Origin: an uncultured Bacteroidales bacterium
GTDB taxonomy: Bacteria; Bacteroidota; Bacteroidia; Bacteroidales; CHK158-818
DNA length: 58,000 bases
Assembly: GCA_949300615.1 (NCBI GenBank)
Contig: CASGEW010000007.1
Coordinates: forward strand, 1 to 58,000
Reading direction: 5' to 3'
Part shown: in pieces, positions 8,229 through 18,843 of the stretch
Layout: every line of letters starts with the position of its first letter
Numbering within the stretch: the stretch's first letter is position 1
The notes under the pieces: generated by a model
What the model saw: only the letters and a program-made list of their open reading frames with translations
Told to the model about the DNA's origin: nothing
The model's database searches: none
Translations under genes and position numbers: made by a program

Positions 8229-9413
8229 ATGAATTTACTGCAAACCAAATTAGCCAGATTCGACATACCTCAAAAGATAAAAGCGCAGGGTGTATATCCC
8301 TATTTCAGGGCTATCGAAAGCGATCAAGATACGGAGGTCATTATCAACGGGAAGAAAGTCCTGATGTTCGGGTCGAACAGTTATTTAGGCTTAACGAATC
8401 ATCCCAAAATCAAGGAAGCGGCTATTGCTGCCATCAAAAAATACGGAACAGGTTGCGCCGGGTCGCGTTTCTTAAATGGCACATTGGATATGCACCTGGC
8501 TCTTGAAAAAAGATTGGCCAAATTTGTAGGTAAGGAAGAGGCTATTATATTTTCCACCGGATTTCAGGTTAATTTGGGGGTAGTTTCCTGTTTAACGGGA
8601 CGTGAAGATTACATCATATGGGATGAACTGGATCATGCTTCAATTATTGAAGGGCGACGCCTTTCTTTCTCCACTCCCCTGAAATTCAAGCACAACGACA
8701 TGAATTCACTTGAAAAGGTACTGAAATCATGTCCGGAAGACAAAATAAAACTAATCGTAGTGGACGGTGTCTTCTCCATGGAGGGCGATGTTGCACCTCT
8801 GCCGGAAATCGTCAAACTGGCCAAACAATACAACGCATCGGTCATGGTTGACGAAGCACATGGTATCGGAGTATTCGGACGGCAAGGCCGTGGTACTTGC
8901 AACCATTTCGGGGTAACTAACGATGTGGACCTGATCATGGGTACATTCAGTAAATCTTTCGCTTCCTTGGGAGGATTCATCGCAACAGACGCCATTACAG
9001 CCAACTATATACGCCACAACGCCCGTTCATACATATTCAGCGCCAGCATTACCCCGGCATCGACAGCTGCGGTATCGGCTGCGTTGGACATCATGGAAAA
9101 CGAACCCGAACGTATTGCCCATTTGTGGGACATTACACATTACGCATTGGATGGATTCAGGAATATGGGATGTGAAATCGGAAACACATCCACTCCGATT
9201 ATTCCCCTGTTCGTAAGAAACAACGAAAAAACATTCCAAGTAACCCGCGACCTGTTTGAGGAAGGTATTTTTGTAAATCCGGTAGTGGCTCCTGCCGTGG
9301 CTCCGGACAGTACCCTCATCCGCTTCTCGTTAATGGCTACCCACACTTACGACCAGGTAAACATCGCTCTTGAAAAGATCAACAAATGTTTTAAACGGTT
9401 GAACATCATTTAA
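8229..9413 (+). CDS. spt: Serine palmitoyltransferase (PLP-dependent alpha-oxoamine synthase)
   Basis: A 394-residue alpha-oxoamine synthase that condenses serine with a fatty acyl-CoA to give 3-ketosphinganine, the first step of sphingolipid synthesis in Bacteroidales. Features: substrate entry region (NSYLGLTNHPKI), GAGSRF-like motif (GCAGSRFLNGT), the stacking His in DELDHASIIEG, the PLP-binding Asp/His in VDEAHGIGVFG, and the Schiff-base Lys near residue 242 in GTFSKSFASLGGF. Family paralogues include 2-amino-3-ketobutyrate CoA ligase and 8-amino-7-oxononanoate synthase. The N-terminus (KIKAQGVYPYFRAIES) and overall resemblance to the known Bacteroides Spt favour Spt. It is followed by an intrinsic terminator, so it is probably monocistronic. 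Confidence 0.85.
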   Translation: MNLLQTKLARFDIPQKIKAQGVYPYFRAIESDQDTEVIINGKKVLMFGSNSYLGLTNHPKIKEAAIAAIKKYGTGCAGSRFLNGTLDMHLALEKRLAKFVGKEEAIIFSTGFQVNLGVVSCLTGREDYIIWDELDHASIIEGRRLSFSTPLKFKHNDMNSLEKVLKSCPEDKIKLIVVDGVFSMEGDVAPLPEIVKLAKQYNASVMVDEAHGIGVFGRQGRGTCNHFGVTNDVDLIMGTFSKSFASLGGFIATDAITANYIRHNARSYIFSASITPASTAAVSAALDIMENEPERIAHLWDITHYALDGFRNMGCEIGNTSTPIIPLFVRNNEKTFQVTRDLFEEGIFVNPVVAPAVAPDSTLIRFSLMATHTYDQVNIALEKINKCFKRLNII

Positions 9414-9440
9414 AAACAACATACCCAACACATAACAAAA

Positions 9441-9475
9441 AAGAGGCGGAAGGAACATCCGTCTCTTTTTGTTTT
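9441..9475 (+). terminator. Intrinsic terminator after spt
   Basis: Stem AAGAGGCGGA (9441-9450) pairs with TCCGTCTCTT (9458-9467, one G-U pair), followed by a T-rich run. Confidence 0.8.
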
Positions 9476-9575
9476 ACGCTCCTCCTTTTACAAAAAAATC
9501 TTTCTCACCCCCATCGAAAACAAAAAAGATTTAATATACTCTATTTAGGGTGTTTTTCATAAACTTTATACTGTG

Positions 9576-9583
9576 TATCTTTG
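9576..9583 (+). promoter_or_regulatory. Candidate -7 box for cysK
   Basis: TATCTTTG matches TAnnTTTG and lies 32 bp before the cysK ATG. The -33 region is only T-rich (TGTTTTTC). Confidence 0.5.
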
Positions 9584-9614
9584 TATCCATAAATAGTCAA
9601 AACACATATTAAAG

Positions 9615-10562
9615 ATGACTTCTATTGCCAAAAATCTTACGGAACTGATCGGGAATACCCCGTTGTTGGAACTCACCCGATTCAATGTAAACAAAGGATT
9701 AAACGCCACCCTGATGGCCAAAATAGAGTTTTTTAATCCCGGAGGCAGCGTAAAGGATCGCATTGCTCTTTCCATGATTGAAGATGCCGAGACAAAAGGT
9801 TTATTAAAACCCGGAGCCGTTATCATAGAACCCACCAGCGGAAATACAGGGGTCGGATTGGCGTGGGTATCGACCGTAAAAGGATACCGTCTGATACTGA
9901 CCATGCCCGAAACCATGAGTGTAGAGCGTCAAAATTTATTGAAAGCATTAGGCGCCCAATTAATTCTGACCCCAGGAGCAAAAGGAATGAAAGGAGCCAT
10001 AGAAAAGGCAGAAGAGTTACGGCAATCCATCCCTGGCAGCATCATCCTGCAACAGTTTGAAAACCCGGCCAACCCGGCAACACACGTCCGGACAACTGCC
10101 GAAGAGATTTGGCGAGACACCGATGGAAAGATCGACATATTCGTGGCCGGAGTAGGTACAGGCGGTACATTATCCGGGGTAGGTGCCGGATTAAAAAAAC
10201 ACAATCCGAACATCCGTATCGTCGGTGTAGAACCGGACAGTTCTCCCGTACTATCGGGAGGAGACGCCGGAGCGCACAAGATACAAGGAATCGGTGCCGG
10301 ATTCGTTCCCAAGACATTCAACGCTTCCGTTGTGGACCAGATTATCCGGGTGAAGGACAACGATGCCATTCGTACCAGCCGAGAATTGTCGCAACAAGAG
10401 GGATTATTGGTAGGCATATCGGCCGGAGCAGCCACCTATGCAGCTGTACAATTAGCCCAACAGCCCGAAAACGCAGGGAAAAATATTGTTGTACTATTAC
10501 CCGATACCGGAGAGCGCTACCTGTCCACGGTGCTGTATGCTTTTGAAGAATATCCTCTTTAA
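9615..10562 (+). CDS. cysK: Cysteine synthase A (O-acetylserine sulfhydrylase)
   Basis: A 315-residue PLP enzyme that makes cysteine from O-acetylserine and sulfide in the cytoplasm. The PLP-binding Lys lies in [11 protein letters not shown] (about residue 46). The substrate/phosphate loops are [12 protein letters not shown] and [12 protein letters not shown], and the C-terminal PLP-pyridine contact lies in [12 protein letters not shown]. The start [20 protein letters not shown] is canonical. It is a single-gene unit between two strong hairpin terminators. CysM-type enzymes are related, but the motif wording is CysK-like. Confidence 0.95.
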   Translation: MTSIAKNLTELIGNTPLLELTRFNVNKGLNATLMAKIEFFNPGGSVKDRIALSMIEDAETKGLLKPGAVIIEPTSGNTGVGLAWVSTVKGYRLILTMPETMSVERQNLLKALGAQLILTPGAKGMKGAIEKAEELRQSIPGSIILQQFENPANPATHVRTTAEEIWRDTDGKIDIFVAGVGTGGTLSGVGAGLKKHNPNIRIVGVEPDSSPVLSGGDAGAHKIQGIGAGFVPKTFNASVVDQIIRVKDNDAIRTSRELSQQEGLLVGISAGAATYAAVQLAQQPENAGKNIVVLLPDTGERYLSTVLYAFEEYPL

Positions 10563-10602
10563 CGGATATTCCGGACAAGTCTATCCCTCAATACAAAAAA
10601 CA

Positions 10603-10645
10603 TTTATACCCCCTCTCTGTTTTTCCAACAGAGAGGGGGTATAAA
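10603..10645. terminator. Long perfect hairpin, shared terminator of cysK and the thrE-like pair
   Basis: An 18-bp uninterrupted stem, TTTATACCCCCTCTCTGT (10603-10620) with its exact complement at 10628-10645, and a 7-nt loop. It sits between convergent genes and has A/T-rich flanks on both sides, so it can stop transcription from both directions. Confidence 0.8.
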
Positions 10646-10687
10646 TTAATCACCTTGATTTGTAGTATTAAAGAAAATAGATCGAGC

Positions 10688-11185
10688 CTATTTCAACAAA
10701 CGGGTCATCATAAACGACTGTTTATAGAAAATAAACATCGGAATAGCAGCTCCGATAACCAACGCAAAGAGAACAAATACGGTGGTAATGCCGTTTCGGA
10801 AAATATCGACCATGATAGCGGCCGAGGTATCATCGTTTGCATATTGCATAAATTTTACCAGTCCTAAAACGGTTTTATAGGCATACATCCCTGGTATCAT
10901 CGGCAATAATGAAGGGAAAGAAAAAACCTCGGCAGGACATCGGATGATCTTCGCAAACAAGATGCTAAGCAACCCGATAGCAAAAGCGGCAAAAAAAGAG
11001 GCCATCCCGATATCCAGGGAGGTGTTACGCATCAAAAAGAAGCGCAAACTGTGTCCCACCGCCGCCAAAAGGGCAGAGACATAAATTGCCTTTCGGGGTG
11101 GATTGGAGATTACGGAAAAACCGATAGCCGCTACCGCAGCAAACAATCCGTCAAAGATAACCGCTTCTAAAAATTCTATGTTCAT
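10688..11185 (-). CDS. ThrE-family threonine/serine exporter, small (C-terminal-type) subunit
   Basis: A 165-residue membrane protein starting at the ATG at 11183-11185 (MNIEFLEAVIFDGLFAAVAA). It has about five hydrophobic helices, and the segment FSFPSLLPMIPGMYAYKTVLG is typical of the ThrE_2/DUF3815 half of split threonine/serine exporters. Its start overlaps the stop of the upstream gene as ATGA, so the two are translationally coupled and probably form one transporter. In the single-chain ThrE of other bacteria both halves are fused. The exported substrate is inferred from the family only. Confidence 0.8.
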   Translation of the reverse strand: MNIEFLEAVIFDGLFAAVAAIGFSVISNPPRKAIYVSALLAAVGHSLRFFLMRNTSLDIGMASFFAAFAIGLLSILFAKIIRCPAEVFSFPSLLPMIPGMYAYKTVLGLVKFMQYANDDTSAAIMVDIFRNGITTVFVLFALVIGAAIPMFIFYKQSFMMTRLLK

Positions 11186-11955
11186 AATGAATCTATTCCT
11201 ATTAACAACAAAGTGGAAGAGAGCCCCACGGCAATACAAATAATGAGCATACATGCGTTCACAAACCTGGTAAATCCAACCAGGACATGACCTTCTATGA
11301 TGTCAATAATGGAGTTAATCAACGGGACACCCGGTATCAGATAGAGTACACTGGTGGCCAATGCTATCTGCGGCGTGGTACAAGCCGGTATAAAAATAGA
11401 CAAACTACCTATAAGCGAAGCGACAAAAGCAGACGTAACAAACACGAAATGATGATTGACATGATGCCGCATCATCTCCTGCCGGATAAAAAAGCCAACC
11501 AACGTGGCCACAAAAACCACTCCCATAGCCCAAACATCGCCCATAAACAATCGGCAAAACGCAGCATTGGCAAAACTGACCAAAATCAATACCCACCACC
11601 GCGACATATTTTTTTCGGCCATGATCTCGTTGTAAAGTTCCTTGATCCGTGGCAACGACAACTGTTCATCGTATGCACGCCAACTCAATGCACTCAGATT
11701 GGAATTTATGCGGAAATTAAGGGCCAGCACTTTGGTCCGTTTCACCGAACTGTACACCCGAAGACTCTCTTTGCTGCGAATACTCATAATAATCGTCTTC
11801 TGAAAGATAGTAATATCCGTTACATATCCGAAACGGGAGGCAATACGAGACGTATTCCGCACGATTCGGGAGGTATGCACACCAACTCCCATCAACGTAG
11901 TGGCATATTCCAATAAAAAATTCAATAAATCATGAACATCCGGTTGATCGCTCAT
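11182..11955 (-). CDS. ThrE-family threonine/serine exporter, large (N-terminal-type) subunit
   Basis: A 257-residue DUF1212/ThrE-type protein. The soluble N-terminal region (about 1-125) contains the conserved stretch YATTLMGVGVHTSRIVRN and RVYSSVKRT. About five transmembrane helices follow, with PGVPLINSIIDIIEGH, a signature of the family, near residue 215. Together with the coupled downstream gene it makes a complete split exporter. The pair has its own promoter (12123-12152) and an unusually long leader of about 160 nt. Confidence 0.82.
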   Translation of the reverse strand: MSDQPDVHDLLNFLLEYATTLMGVGVHTSRIVRNTSRIASRFGYVTDITIFQKTIIMSIRSKESLRVYSSVKRTKVLALNFRINSNLSALSWRAYDEQLSLPRIKELYNEIMAEKNMSRWWVLILVSFANAAFCRLFMGDVWAMGVVFVATLVGFFIRQEMMRHHVNHHFVFVTSAFVASLIGSLSIFIPACTTPQIALATSVLYLIPGVPLINSIIDIIEGHVLVGFTRFVNACMLIICIAVGLSSTLLLIGIDSL

Positions 11956-11989
11956 ACAAAAGCTCTTATTATGGTTGTTATTTCACTCA

Positions 11990-12088
11990 TAAATAGGCTC
12001 AAACCTATTCCCAACTTCGATTTCCTAACATTAAATGAAACGACACGGTTATAGATAAATTATTTTCAATTCGGTAACCCATCAACAT
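11990..12088 (-). promoter_or_regulatory. Leader of the thrE-like operon with a 27-codon upstream ORF and hairpin
   Basis: Downstream of the promoter the leader can encode a 27-residue peptide (ATG 12086-12088 to TAG 12005-12007). Its stop codon lies inside a small hairpin, AATAGG (11992-11997) / CCTATT (12004-12009), about 37 bp before the exporter start. No run of threonine or serine codons is present. Whether the peptide is made is unknown. Confidence 0.3.
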
Positions 12089-12122
12089 TTATCACAAATC
12101 ATACCCCCTCGTTTTTCAAACG

Positions 12123-12152
12123 CAAAGGTAGGCAATTTTTATTTACGGCAAA
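12123..12152 (-). promoter_or_regulatory. Promoter of the thrE-like operon
   Basis: On the minus strand, TTTG (12149-12152) and TACCTTTG (12123-12130) are separated by 18 bp, a near-consensus Bacteroides primary-sigma promoter. Confidence 0.65.
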
Positions 12153-12170
12153 CAGTCGCTATGACTGGAA

Positions 12171-12202
12171 ATAAAAATAGCCGATGATACATCGGCTATT
12201 TT
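12171..12202 (-). terminator. Intrinsic terminator of the DUF3078 gene
   Basis: Stem AAAATAGCCGAT (12174-12185) / ATCGGCTATTTT (12191-12202) with a 5-nt loop. Read on the minus strand it is followed by a T-rich tail, just after the stop of the DUF3078 gene. Confidence 0.8.
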
Positions 12203-12220
12203 CTATATTTTGATCCAACT

Positions 12221-14092
12221 TTACCACGTATAATTGAATCCGAAACTGAGCGTTTCATAAATTCTCGTATGTTTATACCGATGATCCGGTATCCAGGTAT
12301 CGTTGTATTCTGTATCGATATAGAACCGAGTAGATAATAATTTGGTTAATTGCAAATTGAATGTATTTCGGAAAAGGAAATTTACATATTCATAATTCGT
12401 ATTGTACTGCGACCACATATCCCATCTCAACGTCTTAAACATCTGCCACCCCCACGATGCTGAAATACTGGAACCAAATGCCTGAGACAAGTTCCCATGC
12501 GGAATTCCATGCCACTGGGGATTGATCTTATCCTTATCTTTATGCCTTACAAAGTTTAACTGATAGGATAACGGGTTACCAGTAATGGATATATTGAATT
12601 TCTGGTTCTTGGTTTGGTAATTGTACGTTAGCCCAAGGCCTAACGAGAAGAATCCGGGAGAAAGGAATCCAGATGTTTTATCCCGGGAATTGGTCGGATA
12701 GTCATTAGTGAACCGCGTACGGAAGGAAGACGAAAGAGTATAACTCCATCCCTTTAAAAACGCCTTCAAACCTAACGAAGTATTCATACTAAATTGATCG
12801 TTCCCTATTCGAATAGAACGGACCGTATCTCCTGCTGCCGTGGCCAGATTCAGGTTCCAGGTGGCATCCAAATGGAATTCTATTTTACTGAATGGATTAT
12901 AATCAAGCCGAAACACCTGAGAACTGGTAAGATTTATATAATCCTTATTTTTCCCGAAATTGGAAGTATAACTTCCTTGTGCGAATTGTAAACTACTGGT
13001 CATTTTGGTCTTCCAATAACTTACTGTTACTTTCTTGGTAGTAACAGGCTCCACTTTTACCTCTTTTTTCTGCACTTCGACATAATCCTGCAATGTCCCG
13101 GCAGCCTCCACCTGTTTGATCTCAGGAGCCTTGGGAGCAAAACGGGCATCGTATTTTACCGTAGAGGTAAAATAGTTAATGGCATATCGACGGATCTCTC
13201 TATTTACAGAATCCTGCCTCATACTCTTTTTCAACCAATCGGGGATAGGATCGTTCAAGCGATAAGGAGACTTATTTTCGTATCTTTTTTGTACGAAGTT
13301 TATAGTAGAATCCAACTCGTTCCCATTGAATGTCAATGGCAAAAACAACGGATTTACAATGATGGTATCTTCGTAAGAGGTATATCGTTCGTAACCTTCG
13401 GGGATATTGGGCCTATCCAAAATGGCTTGCATCTCGGGCGGCAGTTTTACCTCCTCGGGCAAGATGGTCATGTATTTCTTGACATCGTTGTATTTCATGT
13501 TCTTGGTAAAGTCTATCATGGCGGTATCTGCCTTTACGATAGAATCGGCCTTAATGCGCGCCAGGCGCTCTATTTCTGCCATCTGTTCGGCAGCACTCAT
13601 AACCGGAGCGGCCAAAGAATCTGATTTTTCGGGATGCGCAACCAGCACACCTTGTCCGCCCAGAATCGTATCATTCACTCCCACGACACTATCATGCAAG
13701 ACAATGATGCTATCATTTTTCACAGAATCGTCCAAAAGAGAGTCTCCTTGTACAATTATATCTTGAAAAGCTGAATCTTCTTGTATAGAATTATCATCTA
13801 TATAAATGATAGAATCGTCTTCTATGTAAAGAGGTGTATTTTTTTCTACTTCCCGCTTTAAACTGTCTATTATGGAGTCTTCATGGGTATATATATTCCC
13901 CTCGTCATCCAACAAAATAATTGTATCGGGCAGTGTCTCGTCAAAAAATAAAATGCCATCGTCCTCTTCGGTAACCGTAGAGTCGGGAACAACAGAAGGT
14001 AAATTATAATGCAAATGAGAATATCCGGCCAATGCTGCTTCCGCCCAATGCACCATACCGACAAAAAAGGTTACAATTAATACAGCTCTCAT
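12221..14092 (-). CDS. DUF3078-type outer-membrane protein with Asp/Ser-rich periplasmic region
   Basis: A 623-residue exported protein with an N-terminal signal peptide (about 1-20). Residues about 35-150 are low-complexity and acidic, with repeated DDS/DSI/DSII units. A middle segment (about 190-340) contains LPPEMQAILDRPNIPEGYERY. The C-terminal third is strand-rich and resembles DUF3078 (for example LSPGFFSLGLGLTYNY). The last residue set FGFNYTW ends in an aromatic, the usual signal for outer-membrane beta-barrel insertion. The function of the family is unknown. The acidic repeats are probably a flexible or cation-binding spacer (inference). It is a single gene with its own terminator; a minus-strand TATCTTTG box (14140-14147) lies 48 bp upstream. 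Confidence 0.75.
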   Translation of the reverse strand: MRAVLIVTFFVGMVHWAEAALAGYSHLHYNLPSVVPDSTVTEEDDGILFFDETLPDTIILLDDEGNIYTHEDSIIDSLKREVEKNTPLYIEDDSIIYIDDNSIQEDSAFQDIIVQGDSLLDDSVKNDSIIVLHDSVVGVNDTILGGQGVLVAHPEKSDSLAAPVMSAAEQMAEIERLARIKADSIVKADTAMIDFTKNMKYNDVKKYMTILPEEVKLPPEMQAILDRPNIPEGYERYTSYEDTIIVNPLFLPLTFNGNELDSTINFVQKRYENKSPYRLNDPIPDWLKKSMRQDSVNREIRRYAINYFTSTVKYDARFAPKAPEIKQVEAAGTLQDYVEVQKKEVKVEPVTTKKVTVSYWKTKMTSSLQFAQGSYTSNFGKNKDYINLTSSQVFRLDYNPFSKIEFHLDATWNLNLATAAGDTVRSIRIGNDQFSMNTSLGLKAFLKGWSYTLSSSFRTRFTNDYPTNSRDKTSGFLSPGFFSLGLGLTYNYQTKNQKFNISITGNPLSYQLNFVRHKDKDKINPQWHGIPHGNLSQAFGSSISASWGWQMFKTLRWDMWSQYNTNYEYVNFLFRNTFNLQLTKLLSTRFYIDTEYNDTWIPDHRYKHTRIYETLSFGFNYTW

Positions 14093-14281
14093 TTTTACAA
14101 AATCTAAATATTTGCAAATTTATAAATAATATCAGGTTACAAAGATAACCATTACGGTTTTAACATTTTTATATTTTTACGGATAATATACCTGATTATA
14201 TTGATTATTTATTGCCCGTTTATTTATTATAACTTAACGGATAATTTAAGGTGGATTTTCTCTTTTATGGAGTTTTTTTCC

Positions 14282-14289
14282 TATTTTTG
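14282..14289 (+). promoter_or_regulatory. Candidate -7 box for pyrG
   Basis: TATTTTTG fits TAnnTTTG, 45 bp before the GTG start; the upstream region is T-rich without a clear TTTG. Confidence 0.4.
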
Positions 14290-14331
14290 CGACTTAAAAT
14301 TATCTACGCAAACAAACGAACAAAATTATAA

Positions 14332-15933
<1,602 letters not shown>

Positions 15934-15939
15934 AATTTT

Positions 15940-15976
15940 AGCGGTAAAACCCACCGGTTTTACTGCTAATTTATTT
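15940..15976 (+). terminator. Hairpin terminator after pyrG
   Basis: Stem AGCGGTAAAACC (15940-15951) / GGTTTTACTGCT (15956-15967, one G-U pair), 4-nt loop, then AATTTATTTTT. Confidence 0.7.
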
Positions 15977-16020
15977 TTCAGAATCCCACAAAATCATATT
16001 ATAGACAACTTATAAATTTT

Positions 16021-17919
16021 ATGGAAAGAAATACCCTTTTCGGATTTTTACTTATCGGAATCGTATTGATCTGGTTCAGTTGGTTCAACCGCCCGACACC
16101 CGAACAGTTAGAAGCCGCCAAACAATACAACGACTCTGTTGCCGCCATAGAAGCGGCCAAACAGAACATTGCCGAGTTTGAAGCGGAACAGACGCAAGAG
16201 AATATTGCCAATCTGACGGAAATTCAATCCGACTCTGCCCGACAAGCGGCATTGGTAAACAAATTCGGCCCATTTGCTACGGTAGTAGAAGGGACAGAAT
16301 CGTTTACGGCCCTGGAAAACGACCTGATCAGATTAACCCTCTCCAATAAAGGGGGACAGATATGCCAGGCAATCTTGAAAAAATACAAAAGTTTTAACCG
16401 GGATACTTTGACCCTCTTTGAAGGAAAAGAAAACCGATATGGATTTTTGTTCAAAATCGGCAGCCGGTATATCAATACTACCGACCTCTTTTTTACTCCC
16501 ATCGCAACCGGGGACAACCAGGTAACCATGAGACTCGATTTAGGACAGAATCAATATTTCGACTTGGTTTACCGCCTCGACGCCGACAGCTACATGGTAA
16601 AAATGGACATCCAACAAAAAGGAATGGAACAAATACTTGCCAACAGTACCTCCGATCTGGATATGTTCTGGGAACAGACCGTACGCCGGCAGGAAAAAGG
16701 GAGGATGTTTGAAGAGAGAAACAGCGCCCTATACTACAAATATTTAGTGGATGACGTAGAGCGGCTGAGCGACTCGAAAGATGAAAAGAAGGAGGTCTCC
16801 AATGCATTAAAATGGATTGGATATAAGAACCAGTTCTTTTCCTCGGCGTTGATTGCGGACAACAAATTTGAATGGGCATCGATGGAGTCTTCCGTCATGC
16901 ACGAATCGCCCGAATACCTGAAAAAGATGTCTGCTACGGCCGTTATCCCCTACTCTCCCGACAGCGAAAACCCGGCCGGATTCCGCATCTTCCTGGGCCC
17001 GAACTCCTATCCGCTGCTGAAAAGCTACAACAAAAACGATGAAGATTACAAATTACAGTTAGACAGGCTTATCCCGTTAGGGGCCAGCATTTTCCGCTGG
17101 ATAAACACCGGAGTAGTCATCCCGATGTTCTCTTTCTTCGGCAAGTTCATCGACAATTACGGTATCATCATTCTGCTGCTGACCATCGTTATCAAGATTA
17201 TTATCTCGCCGCTGACCTATAAATCATACCTCTCATCGGCCAGAATGCGTGTATTGAAACCGCAGATAGATGAAATCAACGCCCGTTATCCGGGACAGGA
17301 CAAAGCCCTGGACAGACAACGTGCAACGATGGATTTGTACAGTCGAGCCGGAATCAACCCCATGAGCGGATGTATCCCGATGTTGCTGCAAATGCCCATT
17401 TTATTTGCCATGTTCGTCTTTTTCCCCTCCTCGATAGAGTTGCGCGGAGAATCGTTTTTGTGGGCCAAAGACCTCTCTTCATACGACGCCATTGTCAGCT
17501 GGGACACCTACATCCCGCTAATTACCCCCTATTTCGGGAATCACATCAGCCTCTTCTGTCTCTTGATGACCATCACCAATATCCTCTATACGAAAATCAA
17601 CATGGACAACAGCGGAGGTAGCCAACAGATGCCCGGTATGAAATGGATGATGTACCTGATGCCGTTGATGTTCCTGTTCATCTTCAACAACTACGCATCG
17701 GGATTAAGTTATTACTATTTTGTATCGACGTTGATCACCATCATCCAAACATACATATTCCGCAAATGTATCAACGAGGAAAAGGTTTTGGCTAAATTAC
17801 AGGAAAACCAAAAGAAACCCCGTAAAAAATCCGGTTTCATGGCTCGCCTGGAAGAGGCCCAACGGCAACAGCAGGCTATGTTGCGGGAACAGCAGAAACG
17901 GAAAAACAAAGGACGTTAA
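16021..17919 (+). CDS. yidC: Membrane protein insertase YidC
   Basis: A 632-residue Oxa1/YidC insertase that inserts and folds inner-membrane proteins, alone or with Sec. The N-terminal anchor is residues 5-23 (LFGFLLIGIVLIWFSWF). A large periplasmic beta-domain follows (about 70-355), then the conserved membrane core from about residue 380 (GIIILLLTIVIKIIISPLTY, with the Arg-containing cytoplasmic loop SSARMRVLKPQI). The basic C-terminal tail (KKPRKKSGFMARLEEA to KRKNKGR) fits ribosome contact. Length and layout are normal for Bacteroidetes. A strong hairpin terminator follows. Confidence 0.96.
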   Translation: MERNTLFGFLLIGIVLIWFSWFNRPTPEQLEAAKQYNDSVAAIEAAKQNIAEFEAEQTQENIANLTEIQSDSARQAALVNKFGPFATVVEGTESFTALENDLIRLTLSNKGGQICQAILKKYKSFNRDTLTLFEGKENRYGFLFKIGSRYINTTDLFFTPIATGDNQVTMRLDLGQNQYFDLVYRLDADSYMVKMDIQQKGMEQILANSTSDLDMFWEQTVRRQEKGRMFEERNSALYYKYLVDDVERLSDSKDEKKEVSNALKWIGYKNQFFSSALIADNKFEWASMESSVMHESPEYLKKMSATAVIPYSPDSENPAGFRIFLGPNSYPLLKSYNKNDEDYKLQLDRLIPLGASIFRWINTGVVIPMFSFFGKFIDNYGIIILLLTIVIKIIISPLTYKSYLSSARMRVLKPQIDEINARYPGQDKALDRQRATMDLYSRAGINPMSGCIPMLLQMPILFAMFVFFPSSIELRGESFLWAKDLSSYDAIVSWDTYIPLITPYFGNHISLFCLLMTITNILYTKINMDNSGGSQQMPGMKWMMYLMPLMFLFIFNNYASGLSYYYFVSTLITIIQTYIFRKCINEEKVLAKLQENQKKPRKKSGFMARLEEAQRQQQAMLREQQKRKNKGR

Positions 17920-17943
17920 TATATCCCTTAATTTCTATTAATA

Positions 17944-17972
17944 AAACGGCCGATAAATATCGGCCGTTTCTT
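17944..17972. terminator. Intrinsic terminator after yidC
   Basis: Perfect 11-bp stem AAACGGCCGAT (17944-17954) / ATCGGCCGTTT (17959-17969), 4-nt loop. Confidence 0.75.
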
Positions 17973-18078
17973 ATATCGACAGTATTGCAAATACTAAATT
18001 GGAGTCAGAAGATTTTATAATTGTTTGAGATTTGTAACATCTTCAACACAATATAACTTCCATTCTATATCTTTCCGT

Positions 18079-18843
18079 TCAGAATCCAAATAATCCATCG
18101 GATTCCGAATCATTTTCATCTTCTTTCCCTACATATTCCAGGAAAAGAGTTCCTGTATCACAGATCTGTTCAGAAGGTAATTTACTCCGTAAAGTTTCCA
18201 ACTGGTCAGGATCTTCAAAGCAGATGATAGCCCTGTATTGGTCATCTTCTTCAATAAACCAGACACCTGAATATTGGATTCCTTCCAACAAATGATATAA
18301 AGAAAAGCTGACTTCCGACAAGCCAATCTTACCCCGAAGGAATTTCAATTTGCCTGATTTGGGCGAAAGAGATTGAAATGCGTCTGGAAATTCTATTTTT
18401 TCTGATTCCTCTCCGGACAAGGACAGGAAATGACGTAAAACATCTTCTGCCTGTTTTCTTGCTTTTTTTGATCCGGAAGGAAACACCAACGAAACGTATT
18501 GACTACCGCATACGGTTTGCAACTGATAGGTGGAAAGACAATCTATACATCCTAACGTATCTGCTCGCTGACATCGAAATACGTGTAACGAATAAATACC
18601 ATACGCATCTTCCGGTGTTGGCATTTCATAGATTTCCAACGCATATTCTTCTCCTTCATACTCCAAATCATAAGCAGTAAGTTTCGTAACGCCATACTCT
18701 AAAAACTGTTCTGCACCGCCATTCATATAACCGTATAATCCGGTTCCGGTAAAAACGCGTTCACGCTTTACGGTTATCTCTTGTGCATTCAACCGGCATA
18801 CAGGAAAACACAACAAACAAACCAAAAGCAATCTTTTTATCAT
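18079..18843 (-). CDS. DUF6599-like exported protein
   Basis: A 254-residue protein with a signal peptide (MIKRLLLVCLLCFPVCRLNA, cleaved before QE). The mature part opens with a segment (YGYMNGGAEQFLEYGV) that I associate with DUF6599 proteins, followed by YALEIYEMPTPEDAYGIYS. The C-terminus is very acidic (EDENDSESDG). No catalytic motif is visible. Its ATG overlaps the stop of the upstream DUF362 gene as ATGA, so the two are made together. Family name is from pattern memory; function unknown. Confidence 0.6.
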   Translation of the reverse strand: MIKRLLLVCLLCFPVCRLNAQEITVKRERVFTGTGLYGYMNGGAEQFLEYGVTKLTAYDLEYEGEEYALEIYEMPTPEDAYGIYSLHVFRCQRADTLGCIDCLSTYQLQTVCGSQYVSLVFPSGSKKARKQAEDVLRHFLSLSGEESEKIEFPDAFQSLSPKSGKLKFLRGKIGLSEVSFSLYHLLEGIQYSGVWFIEEDDQYRAIICFEDPDQLETLRSKLPSEQICDTGTLFLEYVGKEDENDSESDGLFGF

